Below, in pieces: positions 47,001 to 55,219 of a stretch of 64,000 nucleotides of DNA. The position numbers were made by a program, and so were the translations under genes. The notes beneath the pieces are model-generated. The model was not told the DNA's origin. It was given only the letters and a program-made list of their open reading frames with translations, and did not search any database. Source of the DNA: Pegethrix bostrychoides GSE-TBD4-15B (GTDB taxonomy: Bacteria > Cyanobacteriota > Cyanobacteriia > Elainellales > Elainellaceae); assembly GCA_019359155.1 (NCBI GenBank), contig JAHHHV010000078.1:47053-111052 (forward strand). The letters run 5' to 3'. Numbering within the stretch: the stretch's first letter is position 1; each line of letters opens with the position of its first letter.

Positions 47001-47608
47001 GTGCGGTCAACGACCTGGCCTTTAGCCCTAGCTCACCGCTTCTAGCCTCTGTCAGCGCCGATGGAGCAGTCAAGCTCTGGCGCAGCAACGCCGTTCAGGT
47101 GACTCAGACCTTAGACAGCCAGTGGCGCAGTGATGGCGATCTACTCACCAGCTTTGGCGACTACAACGCCAAAATTGCCGCTGTCGCCTTCCATCCCAAC
47201 CGCCCAGAAATCGCCACCGCCTGGAACAAAACCGTCAAGCTCTGGCAGAGCGACGGCAACGCAATTGCCACCCTGCGCGGACATCAGGGCAAGGTGCGCG
47301 ATATTGCTTACAGCCCCGACGGCCAGATCCTCGCCTCTGCCAGCGACGACCAGACCATCAAGCTCTGGAATCAGGCCGGTCAAGAACTCACCACGCTCGA
47401 CAGCCACAGCAGTGCCGTGCGTGCGCTAGCCTTTAGCCCCGACGGCCAGATGCTTGCCTCTGCTAGCGATGATCGCACTAGCCTGCTTTGGGACTTAAAG
47501 CTTGTCTTAGATACCAAAGCGCTTCAGAAATACGGCTGCGACTGGCTGCAAGACTATCTGCACAGCGGCCAGCTCTCGGCCAGCGCCCAGCAGATTTGCC
47601 GACGCTAG
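44069..47608 (+). CDS. AAA_35-like NTPase fused to 14 WD40 repeats
   Basis: 1179 residues. AAA-like domain with P-loop '[13 protein letters not shown]' (G46, K47, S48) and intact Walker B '[12 protein letters not shown]' (D141, E142). A repeated 'SAGQ' segment marks a loop near 260-272. One TM helix at about 474-492 ('[20 protein letters not shown]') is followed by a helical spacer and 14 WD40 repeats (about 563-1150), enough for two seven-bladed propellers; repeats end in the usual LW/IW pairs ('DRTLRLW', 'DGTLKIW'). A T9 tract at 46600-46608 lies in repeat 7. The C-terminal 'CDWLQDYL' helix is typical of this cyanobacterial architecture. A membrane-anchored sensory or scaffold NTPase is inferred. 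Confidence 0.92.
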   Translation: MANDYQVGGSLQADHPTYVRRQADEDLYQALRQGEFCYTFNSRQMGKSSLLVQTKHRLEQAGYRCAVIDMTCIGSELVTPEQWYKGLAYELWLGFELSDRLPLKRWWEEHKDLSCSQRLGELISEILQVYLPQSPLLILVDEIDSLLSLSFSTDDFFGLIRSFYNQRALNSEFNRLSFALFGVATPSDLVQDRGKTPFNIGKAIELTGFQLAEVEPLVQRLDGMVSNPDALLREILAWTGGQPFLTQKLGRLVASTIQSAGQSAGQSVGQSAGSFLTIPPGTESFWIDGLVEAQLLQDWESQDEPEHFRTIRDRLLRNEQRAGRLLGLYQQVWQDQPVKPDDSREQIELLLSGLVVRQRGLLRVRNRMYRQIFDQDWIGQQLTALRPYAQSLQVWQASSQQDSSRLLRGQALLDAQDWAQGKSLGDADYQFLAASQQRERQAMQTGLEAARLKEVEARLTVEQRSVRRQRRWLAFVGSLLWLLSLLSGLVFWQYQQVALAEIKAIATASETYYSSNQGLDALTTALKANHKLRQVGRVDLETSNQVAKALRQAVYNTSEVNRLRGHQSSILAVAVSPDDQLMVSGSEDRTLRLWRRTGQFVKAFYGHSDPVNSVDFSPDSRLIVSGSADRTVILWNRDGQRLQRLLGHSGSVLAVKFAPDGRDLASASQDGTAKLWSTDGTLLVTLTGHQDAVRDVAFSRDGRLIATASDDKTVRIWERSGKLVTTIPADSERVSAVAFNPTDRTLVSGGTDGTLKIWQLDGTLLQTLSGHRAAIQSIAIGTYGRNIASASRDGTIKIWNRQGVMLATLRGHNKPVQDVAFSRDVRLLVSASDDETLRLWRIKNFFLTPLVGHEAGVTAVAFSPANRMVVTGSEDRTLRFWNREGFTLQTFTGHKASISSLAFSPGGETLVSSSRDKTVKLWRSEGRLLSSFTEHQAAVNVVRFSPNGQQLASASEDGTIQLWNRSGKIMRTLMGHVSAVNDLAFSPSSPLLASVSADGAVKLWRSNAVQVTQTLDSQWRSDGDLLTSFGDYNAKIAAVAFHPNRPEIATAWNKTVKLWQSDGNAIATLRGHQGKVRDIAYSPDGQILASASDDQTIKLWNQAGQELTTLDSHSSAVRALAFSPDGQMLASASDDRTSLLWDLKLVLDTKALQKYGCDWLQDYLHSGQLSASAQQICRR

Positions 47609-47673
47609 TTTGACCTGCCGAGCTTGACGGAAATCCTCACTCTGCCCAGCTCTGCTCATTGTGGGTAGCAAGA

Positions 47674-47725
47674 TACAATGAAGGCAGCTATTTTGCCCTA
47701 TGACTCAGGGTGAGAAAGGGCAAAA
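47674..47725 (+). promoter_or_regulatory. Candidate dnaK3 promoter and operator-like inverted repeat
   Basis: TACAAT at 47674-47679 is a good -10 without a clear -35. Directly downstream lies a perfect 9-base inverted repeat TTTTGCCCT (47691-47699) / AGGGCAAAA (47717-47725) with a 17-base spacer, which would overlap the start of transcription or the 5' leader. It is not the CIRCE sequence. Repressor site or RNA hairpin are both possible. Confidence 0.4.
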
Positions 47726-47846
47726 ATCAGATAGCCGCTGAATTAAATCTATTCATGGGCAGATCGCAGGCAGAATAGGATTTAAGATTTAGCACAAGAT
47801 TTACCCTAAGATCCGCCTAAAAGAGCAGCGAGGAGAGCCTGGACGC

Positions 47847-50612
47847 ATGGGAAAAGTAGTTGGCATTGACTTAGGAACCACCAATTCGGTTGTGGCCGTC
47901 ATGGAAGGCGGCAAGCCTGTCGTCATTGCCAACGCGGAAGGGATGCGAACCACGCCCTCAGTGGTAGCCTTCACCAAAGACGGCGAGCGCTTGGTGGGGC
48001 AGATGGCGCGTCGTCAGTCGGTGCTGAATCCACAGAATACTTTTTATGGCGTGAAGCGATTTATTGGCCGTAGGTATGGCGAGCTGAGCGCTGAGTCCAA
48101 GCGCGTCCCCTATACAATTCGGCGGGATGAGGCAAACGGCGGCATCAAGATTAAATGCCCGCGCGTCCAGAAAGACTTTGCGCCCGAAGAGATCTCAGCA
48201 ATGGTGCTGAGAAAGCTGACCGAAGATGCCAACCGCTACTTGGGCGAACCCGTGACGGCAGCGGTGCTGACGGTGCCTGCCTATTTCAATGACGCTCAGC
48301 GGCAGGCGACCCGTGATGCTGGTCGAGTAGCGGGTCTGGAGGTGCTGCGGATCCTCAACGAGCCAACTGCTGCTTCTCTGGCCTACGGACTCGATCGGCG
48401 CGACAACCAGACGATTTTGGTGGTGGACTTAGGCGGCGGCACGTTTGATGTCTCGGTGCTAGATATTGGTGATGGCGTGTTTGAGGTGCGCTCGACCAGT
48501 GGCGATACGCAGCTCGGCGGCAATGACTTTGACAAGCGGATTGTAGACTGGCTGGCGGAGCAGTTCCAGCAGCGCGAGGGGATTGACCTGCGGAACGAGC
48601 GGCAGGCGCTCCAGCGCTTGATTGAAGCGGCTGAAAAAGCCAAAATCGAGCTATCAGACGCTGGGGCAACCGAGGTGAACTTACCGTTTATTGCCGCCAG
48701 CGCTGACGGGCCGCTGCATATCGAAACCCGCTTGAGCCGCGACCTGTTTGAAGAACTCTGCGCGGATCTGGTGAACCGACTGCGACAGCCGATCCGCCAA
48801 GCGCTGAACGATGCCGGAGTAAGCGCTAGCCGCATTGATGAAGTGGTGCTGGTGGGCGGAGCCAGCCGGATGCCGATGGTGCAGCAGCTCGTGCGGTCGC
48901 TAATTGACCTAGAACCCAACGAGAGCGTCAATCCTGATGAGGTGGTGGCGCTGGGAGCGGCGATTCAGGCCGGGATTTTGAACCAGGAAGTCCAGGATAT
49001 TTTGCTGCTAGATGTCACGCCGCTGTCGCTGGGGCTAGAAACTATCGGCGGCGTGATGAAAAAGCTGATTCCGCGCAACACGACGATTCCGGTGCGGCGC
49101 TCAGATCTATTCTCCACCTCTGAAAACAACCAGACGATGGTGGAGATTCATGTCGTGCAGGGCGAGCGCGAAATGGCGACAGATAATAAGTCGCTGGGGC
49201 GCTTTAAGCTGATGGGAATTCCGCCTGCGCCGCGCGGCATTCCGCAGATTACCGTCTCGCTGGATATCGACGCGAACGGCATTTTGCAAGTAACGGCGCT
49301 CGACCGCACCACCGGACGCGAGCAGGGCGTGACGATCCAGGGAGCCTCCAACCTTAGCGATAGCGAAATTGACCGGATGATTGAAGAGGCAGAGCAGTTT
49401 GCCGACGAAGATCGCCAGCGACGTGACCGGATTGAAAAGCGCACTAAGGCCGAAGCCCTAACCTTTGAGGCTGAACGGCAGCTCCGCGAGGTGGCGCTAG
49501 ACTTTGGAATGCAGTTTGCCAGTTCCTACCGCCGCCGCATTGAGAACTTGATCCAGGACTTGCGCGACTACCTGAAGCAGCAGGATGACCGGGGCATTGA
49601 TATGACGCAGGCCGATCTGCGCGATGCGCTATATGAGTTACAGCGCGAGGTTTATCAAATCACCAAAGAAGACGAAGCGGACGACAAGGATTTCTTTGGC
49701 TCGATTCGCCGCACGCTCTCCAACTTGGGCGAAGAGTTCTTTGGTGATGATGACGACTTCTACGATGACCGCCGTGACTACGGGCGCGATGCCTACGGAC
49801 GTGATGCTTACGGTAACTATGGCGGTAGCGGCAGCTATAACAGCGGCTATAACAACAGCAGCTATAGCGGCAGCTATAACAATGGCAGCAGCTATGGTCG
49901 TGAGCCGGAACGGGATACTTACAGCCGCGATGCTAGCCGCGATGCTGGCCGAGACTATAGCCGTGACGATCGCGGACGTGACTCCGAGAGCTATCGCCGC
50001 GACAGCCAGCGCAATGCCTATGGACGCGAGCCTGAACGGGATGACTATGCTGATCGCTACGACAGCCGCCGCTCCTCCCGCGATCCAGCACCTCGCCCAG
50101 AAGTTCGCAGCGATCGCAGTGCTCCCAGTTCCTCCTACAGCCGCGATGACTATAGGGAAGACAGACCCCGTGAAGGTAGATCCGCTGAAGAGAGATTCAC
50201 CGAAGAGAGATCTGCCGAAGAGAGAAGCCGTCGCCCGCGAGAAGACTACGACCTGCCAGAGCGCGATCGCTCCATCTCCGACCAGCCCAGCCGTCGCCGC
50301 CCCAGCGAACCAGCCGACTATCCGGTACGCGATGCCTATCCTAGCCGCGATGCCTACCGTCGAGAAGCTGAATCGCGCCCAGCCGAACGCAGCGAACAAG
50401 ACAGCTCTCGCCGTGAGCCAAGCAGTCGTCAGCCAGAAGGTCGTCAGCCAGAAGGTCGTCCGCCAGAAGGCCGTCCGCCAGAGCGCGAGCCAGACAGCCG
50501 CAGCCGCGACCCCTATGGCTCCGATCGTCCACGCCCAGAGCCACGCCGCAATCAGCCCGACCGCCCAACCCTCCCAGACGACGAATGGGGCGACGACGAT
50601 GAATGGCTGTAG
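47847..50612 (+). CDS. dnaK3: Hsp70 chaperone DnaK3 with very long disordered tail
   Basis: 921 residues. The ATPase domain is complete: '[20 protein letters not shown]', '[18 protein letters not shown]', '[14 protein letters not shown]', '[14 protein letters not shown]', '[14 protein letters not shown]'; the substrate domain follows '[14 protein letters not shown]' to '[17 protein letters not shown]', then the lid to about 630. Residues 633-921 are an Arg/Asp/Ser/Tyr/Glu-rich tail with short repeats (RDAYG, PEGR). Cyanobacterial DnaK3 is known for a C-terminal extension and thylakoid association, and is paired with a dnaJ as here; this tail is about 150 residues longer than I recall for Synechocystis. 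The DnaK2 motif EEVD-like end is absent ('GDDDEWL'). Confidence 0.9.
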   Translation: MGKVVGIDLGTTNSVVAVMEGGKPVVIANAEGMRTTPSVVAFTKDGERLVGQMARRQSVLNPQNTFYGVKRFIGRRYGELSAESKRVPYTIRRDEANGGIKIKCPRVQKDFAPEEISAMVLRKLTEDANRYLGEPVTAAVLTVPAYFNDAQRQATRDAGRVAGLEVLRILNEPTAASLAYGLDRRDNQTILVVDLGGGTFDVSVLDIGDGVFEVRSTSGDTQLGGNDFDKRIVDWLAEQFQQREGIDLRNERQALQRLIEAAEKAKIELSDAGATEVNLPFIAASADGPLHIETRLSRDLFEELCADLVNRLRQPIRQALNDAGVSASRIDEVVLVGGASRMPMVQQLVRSLIDLEPNESVNPDEVVALGAAIQAGILNQEVQDILLLDVTPLSLGLETIGGVMKKLIPRNTTIPVRRSDLFSTSENNQTMVEIHVVQGEREMATDNKSLGRFKLMGIPPAPRGIPQITVSLDIDANGILQVTALDRTTGREQGVTIQGASNLSDSEIDRMIEEAEQFADEDRQRRDRIEKRTKAEALTFEAERQLREVALDFGMQFASSYRRRIENLIQDLRDYLKQQDDRGIDMTQADLRDALYELQREVYQITKEDEADDKDFFGSIRRTLSNLGEEFFGDDDDFYDDRRDYGRDAYGRDAYGNYGGSGSYNSGYNNSSYSGSYNNGSSYGREPERDTYSRDASRDAGRDYSRDDRGRDSESYRRDSQRNAYGREPERDDYADRYDSRRSSRDPAPRPEVRSDRSAPSSSYSRDDYREDRPREGRSAEERFTEERSAEERSRRPREDYDLPERDRSISDQPSRRRPSEPADYPVRDAYPSRDAYRREAESRPAERSEQDSSRREPSSRQPEGRQPEGRPPEGRPPEREPDSRSRDPYGSDRPRPEPRRNQPDRPTLPDDEWGDDDEWL

Positions 50613-50677
50613 CTACTAAGCCGCACATGCTTTAGTTCGCTCAACCTCCCCTGCCTGTTCACTTCTTTGTCTCTTCC

Positions 50678-51646
50678 ATGCAAAACTTTCGGAACTACTA
50701 CGACATTTTGGGAGTTTCCAGAGATGCGACAGTTGACGAAATCAAAAAAACCTTTCGCAGTCTGGCTCGCAAATATCATCCCGATCTAAATCCGGGCAAC
50801 AAGGAATCTGAGGAAAAGTTCAAAGACCTGGGCGAAGCCTACGAAGTGCTATCTGATGAAGGCAAGCGCGCCCAATACGACCAGTACAGCAGCTTTTGGA
50901 AGCAGAGCGGCTTTCAGGGCGCAGCCGCTTGGGCGAAAAACTGGGCAACCCGCAGCCGCGAAGATGCTGTCAACGAAGACATGGACTTTAGCCAGTTCCG
51001 TGACTTCAATTCATTTGTAGACGAGCTGTTGAGCCGCCCCGACGAGCCGGTTCAGGACACCTACCGCGATGATCCCTACCGACCCGGCAAAACCAAAACC
51101 GCCTACACTGTGGGCCGAGAGGGCGGTCGAGACAGCGCCCGCAACGCTGAAGCTAACTTGACTGTGCCGCTAGAGCGCGCCTACACGGGCGGACGCGAGC
51201 GGATCCGACTCGAAGACGGGCGTTCACTAGAGGTGAATATGCCGCCGGGAATGGTCAGCGGCCAGCGGATTCGGCTGCGGGGGCAGGGCATCGCAGGCGG
51301 CGACCTGTTTTTGAACATCACTGTCTCAGTGCATCCATTCTTTCAAGTGGACGGCAATGACATCTACTGCCAGCTCCCCGTCACACCTGCTGAAGCCGTG
51401 CTGGGTGGCCCCATTGAAGTGCCGACGCTGGATGGTCTAGTCAAAATGATGATTCCGCCTAGCGTTCGCTCCGGGCAAAAGCTGCGGCTGGGCGGCAAAG
51501 GCTACCCGATTGACGAAGAGCGCGGTGACCAGATTGTGGAGATCCAAATCGTCACGCCCAAAGAGTTAACCCCAACCGAGCGCGAGCTGTACGAAAAGCT
51601 GCGCCAGTTTGAAAGCTTTAACCCCAGAGCCAATCTGCCAGTCTGA
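50678..51646 (+). CDS. dnaJ: DnaJ co-chaperone, type II (no zinc domain)
   Basis: 322 residues. J domain 4-70 with the HPD motif in '[10 protein letters not shown]'; a linker (about 75-165) with Trp and acidic residues; then the two beta-barrel C-terminal subdomains ('[20 protein letters not shown]', '[20 protein letters not shown]', '[20 protein letters not shown]'). The Cys-rich zinc domain is missing, as in CbpA/DnaJB. It lies 65 bases after dnaK3 and should activate that chaperone. The stop overlaps the next start by one base (TGATG). Confidence 0.94.
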   Translation: MQNFRNYYDILGVSRDATVDEIKKTFRSLARKYHPDLNPGNKESEEKFKDLGEAYEVLSDEGKRAQYDQYSSFWKQSGFQGAAAWAKNWATRSREDAVNEDMDFSQFRDFNSFVDELLSRPDEPVQDTYRDDPYRPGKTKTAYTVGREGGRDSARNAEANLTVPLERAYTGGRERIRLEDGRSLEVNMPPGMVSGQRIRLRGQGIAGGDLFLNITVSVHPFFQVDGNDIYCQLPVTPAEAVLGGPIEVPTLDGLVKMMIPPSVRSGQKLRLGGKGYPIDEERGDQIVEIQIVTPKELTPTERELYEKLRQFESFNPRANLPV

Positions 51647-52302
51647 TGCCAAGCTTGATGCCGAGATCTGGGATGACGCGCCGACAGTGGCTCCACAGGT
51701 GCCTTTACGGGAGTTCGGGGCTGGCGATCAGTCTGCTGACTGCTTGCAATCGCGGTAAAATGGCTGATAATGAAGCTGAATCGCCCGTAGATTCATCAGC
51801 AGATTCGTCAGCAGATTCATCAAAAGCCACGCCGCTGACCCTCACGAGTCCAAGCCTTCAGGCCGCATTCATTCCCCCGCAGTTCACCTGTGACGGAGCC
51901 AACCATTCACCTGAGCTGAGCTGGAGCAACCCGCCAGCCCAAACGCAAAGCTGGCTGCTGCTTCTAGAATCTGAAGCCAGCGCTCAGCCATCTGCCCAGG
52001 CATTAGGCAAACTATACTGGCTCGTTTATGATCTACCTGCCAGCCTGAGTCATTTGCCCGCTGCTCTGCCCAATCAGCCGTTTTTGAGTCAGGGTGGACT
52101 ACAAGCCAAAAACGACTTCGGTCAATATGGCTATCGCGGCCCCTGCCCAGCCGACGGCTCAGACCGGTATCAGCTGAGGCTTTATGCCGTTCGCAGTCTG
52201 CTCGATCTACCCCCCGGTGTGAGTCCAGCCGCAGTGAAAGCTGCTCTCCAATCGCAGATTTTGGCCGAAACTCGCCTCAGCCTGCGGGTCGCACCCGCCT
52301 AG
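51646..52302 (+). CDS. YbhB/YbcL-like (PEBP) lipoprotein
   Basis: 218 residues. The N-terminus has 'MTRRQWLHRCLYGSSG' with twin Arg, a hydrophobic run and a lipobox-like 'LLTAC' (Cys at about 36), so a Tat- or Sec-exported lipoprotein is likely. A linker with a triple 'SADS' tandem repeat (about 50-61) follows. The PEBP domain has 'FIPPQFTCDGANHSPELSWS' and 'DFGQYGYRGPCPADGSDRY', matching the DPDxP/GxHR-like ligand-pocket regions in degenerate form. Function in bacteria unknown. The start overlaps the dnaJ stop. Confidence 0.85.
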   Translation: MPSLMPRSGMTRRQWLHRCLYGSSGLAISLLTACNRGKMADNEAESPVDSSADSSADSSKATPLTLTSPSLQAAFIPPQFTCDGANHSPELSWSNPPAQTQSWLLLLESEASAQPSAQALGKLYWLVYDLPASLSHLPAALPNQPFLSQGGLQAKNDFGQYGYRGPCPADGSDRYQLRLYAVRSLLDLPPGVSPAAVKAALQSQILAETRLSLRVAPA

Positions 52303-52325
52303 CTTACCCGCCCAGATCCCGAACT

Positions 52326-53549
52326 ATGGAAAAAACCAAAGTTAGCCTGCGGTCGCGCTTATTCTTTTCGCATGTGATTGTGATGATAGTCGGGCTGCTG
52401 ACGCTGCTGGCGATTGGCAAAATTTCTTCGCCCCGCTTCTTTATTTTGAGGCTGCGCCAGATTGAGGTGGGCGGCCTGACCGTGCAGCAGCGGCGCACCC
52501 AGCTGATTCGCAGCTTTGATGATGCCTGGAGCAAAGGCGCGTTTTGGTCGGTGGCAATTGGTGCGACGACAGCAGGCGGACTCAGCTATCTGATCGCTCA
52601 GCGGATTGTGCAGCCGCTGATCCAGATGGAAGAAATCACCAAGAAATTTGCCGCTGGCAACCTACAAGAGCGCGTACCCGCCAACGATATTCCCGAAGTC
52701 GATCAGCTCGCCACCAGCTTTAATCGGATGGCTGCCACGCTCGAAGGCGTTGAGCAGCGTCGCCGCGAGTTGGTCGGCGACCTAACCCATGAGCTGCGTA
52801 CCCCGCTGACCGTGCTCAAAGGCTACTTGGAGGGGCTAGCCGACGGCACAATCGACCCCACCTCTGACATCTACGAGCGCCTCGCCCGCGAAACGACCCG
52901 GATGCAGCGCTTGGTCAACGACCTGCAAGAGCTATCCAAAATGGAGGCGGGCTACCTCCCCATCGATGCCCGACCGCTGGAGCTTCAGCCGCTGCTCGCC
53001 TCAATTGTGAACCGCTTTGCCGACCAGCTGACCGAAAACAGCCCCACAATGCTGCTGGATTGCCCTGCCGATCTGCCGCGCGCCCTAGCCGATCCGGAGC
53101 GGGTCGAGCAGATTGTGGTGAATTTGATTAGCAACGCCCTGCGCTATACAGCTCAAGGCTCGGTGGTGGTGAAAACCTATCCAGAAGTTGATAAAGTCTG
53201 GATTGCCGTAATTGACACCGGACAGGGGATTGCTGAAACCGATCTGCCACATGTGTTTGAGCGATTTTGGCGGGCTGATCGCTCCCGCGACCGGCATTCG
53301 GGCGGTACGGGCGTGGGTCTAGCGATCTGCCGCCGTTTAGTCGAGCTGCATGGCGGCACTATTGAGGCGGAGAGTCAGTTAAACCGAGGCAGCACCTTTC
53401 GGTTTTCGCTACCGATTGCCCGCGAGACATTGAGCGAAAAGCTGGGTGAAAGACTGGGTGAAAAGCTAACGCTTCGTAGGCTGGGCGAAGCCAAAGCCGG
53501 AGCGAGTCTGAAGCAAACCAGTCTTGATAAACTGGAGAGCACAGATTAG
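52326..53549 (+). CDS. Membrane sensor histidine kinase
   Basis: 407 residues. TM helices at about 13-30 and 75-95 enclose a short extracytoplasmic loop; HAMP ('IVQPLIQMEEITKKFAAGNL', about 96-148); HisKA with H155 in 'LVGDLTHELRTPLTV'; HATPase_c with 'IVVNLISNALRYTAQG', 'DTGQGIAETD' and 'GGTGVGLAICRRLVELHGG'. The last 45 residues are a low-complexity tail with 'EKLGERLGEKL' repeats. No response regulator gene is adjacent. The small sensor loop suggests membrane- or partner-sensing. Confidence 0.92.
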   Translation: MEKTKVSLRSRLFFSHVIVMIVGLLTLLAIGKISSPRFFILRLRQIEVGGLTVQQRRTQLIRSFDDAWSKGAFWSVAIGATTAGGLSYLIAQRIVQPLIQMEEITKKFAAGNLQERVPANDIPEVDQLATSFNRMAATLEGVEQRRRELVGDLTHELRTPLTVLKGYLEGLADGTIDPTSDIYERLARETTRMQRLVNDLQELSKMEAGYLPIDARPLELQPLLASIVNRFADQLTENSPTMLLDCPADLPRALADPERVEQIVVNLISNALRYTAQGSVVVKTYPEVDKVWIAVIDTGQGIAETDLPHVFERFWRADRSRDRHSGGTGVGLAICRRLVELHGGTIEAESQLNRGSTFRFSLPIARETLSEKLGERLGEKLTLRRLGEAKAGASLKQTSLDKLESTD

Positions 53550-53584
53550 GCAATTAAAAATTAAGCAGGAGTTCAGGTGACGCT

Positions 53585-54583
53585 ATGCATAGGGATCAGC
53601 TTCAGCAGTGGCAGCATTCTCACGACTTTTCTAACAGTCACGACTCTGACAATCACGACCGCGCTGAATCTGTGACCAGCAAAGTCATGCTGTTGACCGC
53701 TATGACGATGGTGGTCGAGATTGTTGCCGGAATGCTGTTTGGCTCAATGGCGCTATTGGGCGACGGCTGGCATATGGCAACGCATGTAGCGGCTTTCGGG
53801 ATAACGCTCTTCACCTACCGCTATGCGCGACAGCATACTAACAGCCCGCGCTTTACGTTTGGCACAGGTAAGGTCAGCGTTTTAGGCGGCTTTGCCAGCG
53901 CGATTGCTCTGGCGGTAGTGGCGCTAATTATGGCGCTGGAGTCGGTGATGCGACTGTTTCAGCCCCAGACGATTCAGTTTAACGAAGCGGTAGCGGTGGC
54001 GGCGCTGGGTTTAGCGGTCAATTTGGTCACAGGTCTGATGCTGCAAGGGCATGAGCATCATGAGCATCATGAGCATCACGAGCACCATGAGCATCACGCT
54101 CCGCAAGACCAGAACCTCAGAGCCGCCTATTTTCATGTGCTGGCCGATGCGCTCACCTCGGTGCTGGCAATTATTGCGCTGCTGGGCGGCAAACTCTTGG
54201 GTTGGACTTGGCTTGACCCGGTAATGGGCTTGGTCGGGGCAGCCGTGATTACCCGCTGGGCTTACGGCCTGATGCGCGACAGCAGCACCATCCTGCTAGA
54301 TGAATCGGCCAGCAAAGCCACCCAGGCCGCGATTATCGCCGCAATTGAGTCAGAGGCCGACAATCGCATCGCCGATCTGCATGTCTGGCATATTGGCCAG
54401 CGGCACTTGGCGGCGAGCCTGTCGCTGGTGACGCATTACCCGCAGGCTCCAGAGCATTACAAAAAATTGCTGGGTGAGATGCCGCAGCTGATGCATCTGG
54501 TCGTTGAGGTGAACCCATGTCACGGTCAGCCCTGCATAGCGATTCATCAGCCTGCTGATGCAACACCCATGATGATCTCCTAA
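53585..54583 (+). CDS. dmeF: CDF metal exporter (DmeF type)
   Basis: 332 residues, six TM helices. The transport site motif is 'LLGDGWHMATHVAAFG' (Asp and two His) with a second metal pair in 'YFHVLADALTSVLA'. A His-rich loop (about 155-171) is built from five 9-base repeats encoding 'HEH'-type triplets. The C-terminal cytoplasmic domain has 'IADLHVWHIGQRHLAA'. This matches DmeF, exporting Co, Ni or Zn. It follows the kinase by 35 bases on the same strand and could be cotranscribed. Confidence 0.9.
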   Translation: MHRDQLQQWQHSHDFSNSHDSDNHDRAESVTSKVMLLTAMTMVVEIVAGMLFGSMALLGDGWHMATHVAAFGITLFTYRYARQHTNSPRFTFGTGKVSVLGGFASAIALAVVALIMALESVMRLFQPQTIQFNEAVAVAALGLAVNLVTGLMLQGHEHHEHHEHHEHHEHHAPQDQNLRAAYFHVLADALTSVLAIIALLGGKLLGWTWLDPVMGLVGAAVITRWAYGLMRDSSTILLDESASKATQAAIIAAIESEADNRIADLHVWHIGQRHLAASLSLVTHYPQAPEHYKKLLGEMPQLMHLVVEVNPCHGQPCIAIHQPADATPMMIS

Positions 54584-54707
54584 AACCTCAGATTTTCTGG
54601 AGATTTGCTCACGTTGCTGCTGCCAGCTTTGCACTCTCTTCAGCCTGTGCCGCTGCGACAAAACCCCGGTACACTAATCCCAGCGCTTCCAGATTCAATC
54701 TAACGCC

Positions 54708-55181
54708 ATGACCCTGATTAAGCTAAATGCGGCTACGCTCAACCGTCTGGATCTGTCGCCCGCTAGAGCCGTGATCGATCCCTGGCTGACAGATGGGTCG
54801 GTGACGAGCCATGAGCAAGAGTTGCGGTTTGAAATTAGCTATCCTCAGGAGCCAGAAGATCCCAGAGAGCTATCTGAAATCCCGGAGGTGCGGCTGTGGT
54901 TTCTGCGGCTAGATGCGCGCTATCCCTGGCTGCCGTTTTTGCTGAACTGGGAGGCGCAAGAGCTCGGGCGCTATACGGCAATGCTGGTGCCGCATCAGTT
55001 TGGCGCTGGCGGTATTGAGTTTAACCCAGAGGCGCTAGAGCTGTTTTTGATGCAAAAAATTTTTGCTCTCTCAGATTGGATGCAGCAGCAGGGCATCGCC
55101 AGCCGCACCAAGCTGAAGTTTATGGCACAAATGCTGAGCTACGAGCTAGAGGACGAGTTTTTTGACCTGCTGGATAACTAG
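54708..55181 (+). CDS. CRR6 family NdhI maturation factor
   Basis: CRR6 assists assembly of the NdhI subunit into the NDH-1 complex of thylakoids; plant CRR6 and cyanobacterial homologues share this fold. 157 residues with 'IDPWLTDGSV', 'ELRFEISYPQEPEDPRELSE', 'LRLDARYPWLPFLLNWEAQE', 'AMLVPHQFGAGGIEFNPEAL' and 'MLSYELEDEFFDLLD'. It is a soluble protein and stands alone, converging with the EamA gene over a short CTAG-rich spacer. Confidence 0.88.
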   Translation: MTLIKLNAATLNRLDLSPARAVIDPWLTDGSVTSHEQELRFEISYPQEPEDPRELSEIPEVRLWFLRLDARYPWLPFLLNWEAQELGRYTAMLVPHQFGAGGIEFNPEALELFLMQKIFALSDWMQQQGIASRTKLKFMAQMLSYELEDEFFDLLDN

Positions 55182-55219
55182 ACTCTAGCTCTAGGCTCTA
55201 GCTTTAGTAGCTAGTAGCT

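Noticed and set aside
47609..47846. CIRCE heat-shock element upstream of dnaK3
   Set aside because: TTAGCAC occurs once, but the inverted half GAGTGCTAA at nine-base spacing is missing.
50100..50275. HIP1 (GCGATCGC) enrichment as a cyanobacterial marker
   Set aside because: Only two copies were noticed, both in the dnaK3 tail; this is about chance level, so it is not used as evidence.
49624..50619. Long open frames over the dnaK3 tail, on both strands (331 codons plus; 253 codons minus at 49638-50399)
   Set aside because: Both are low-complexity translations (Ala/Ile/Thr or Ala/Val) of the repetitive tail and lack ribosome sites; the tail is in frame with the complete DnaK core.
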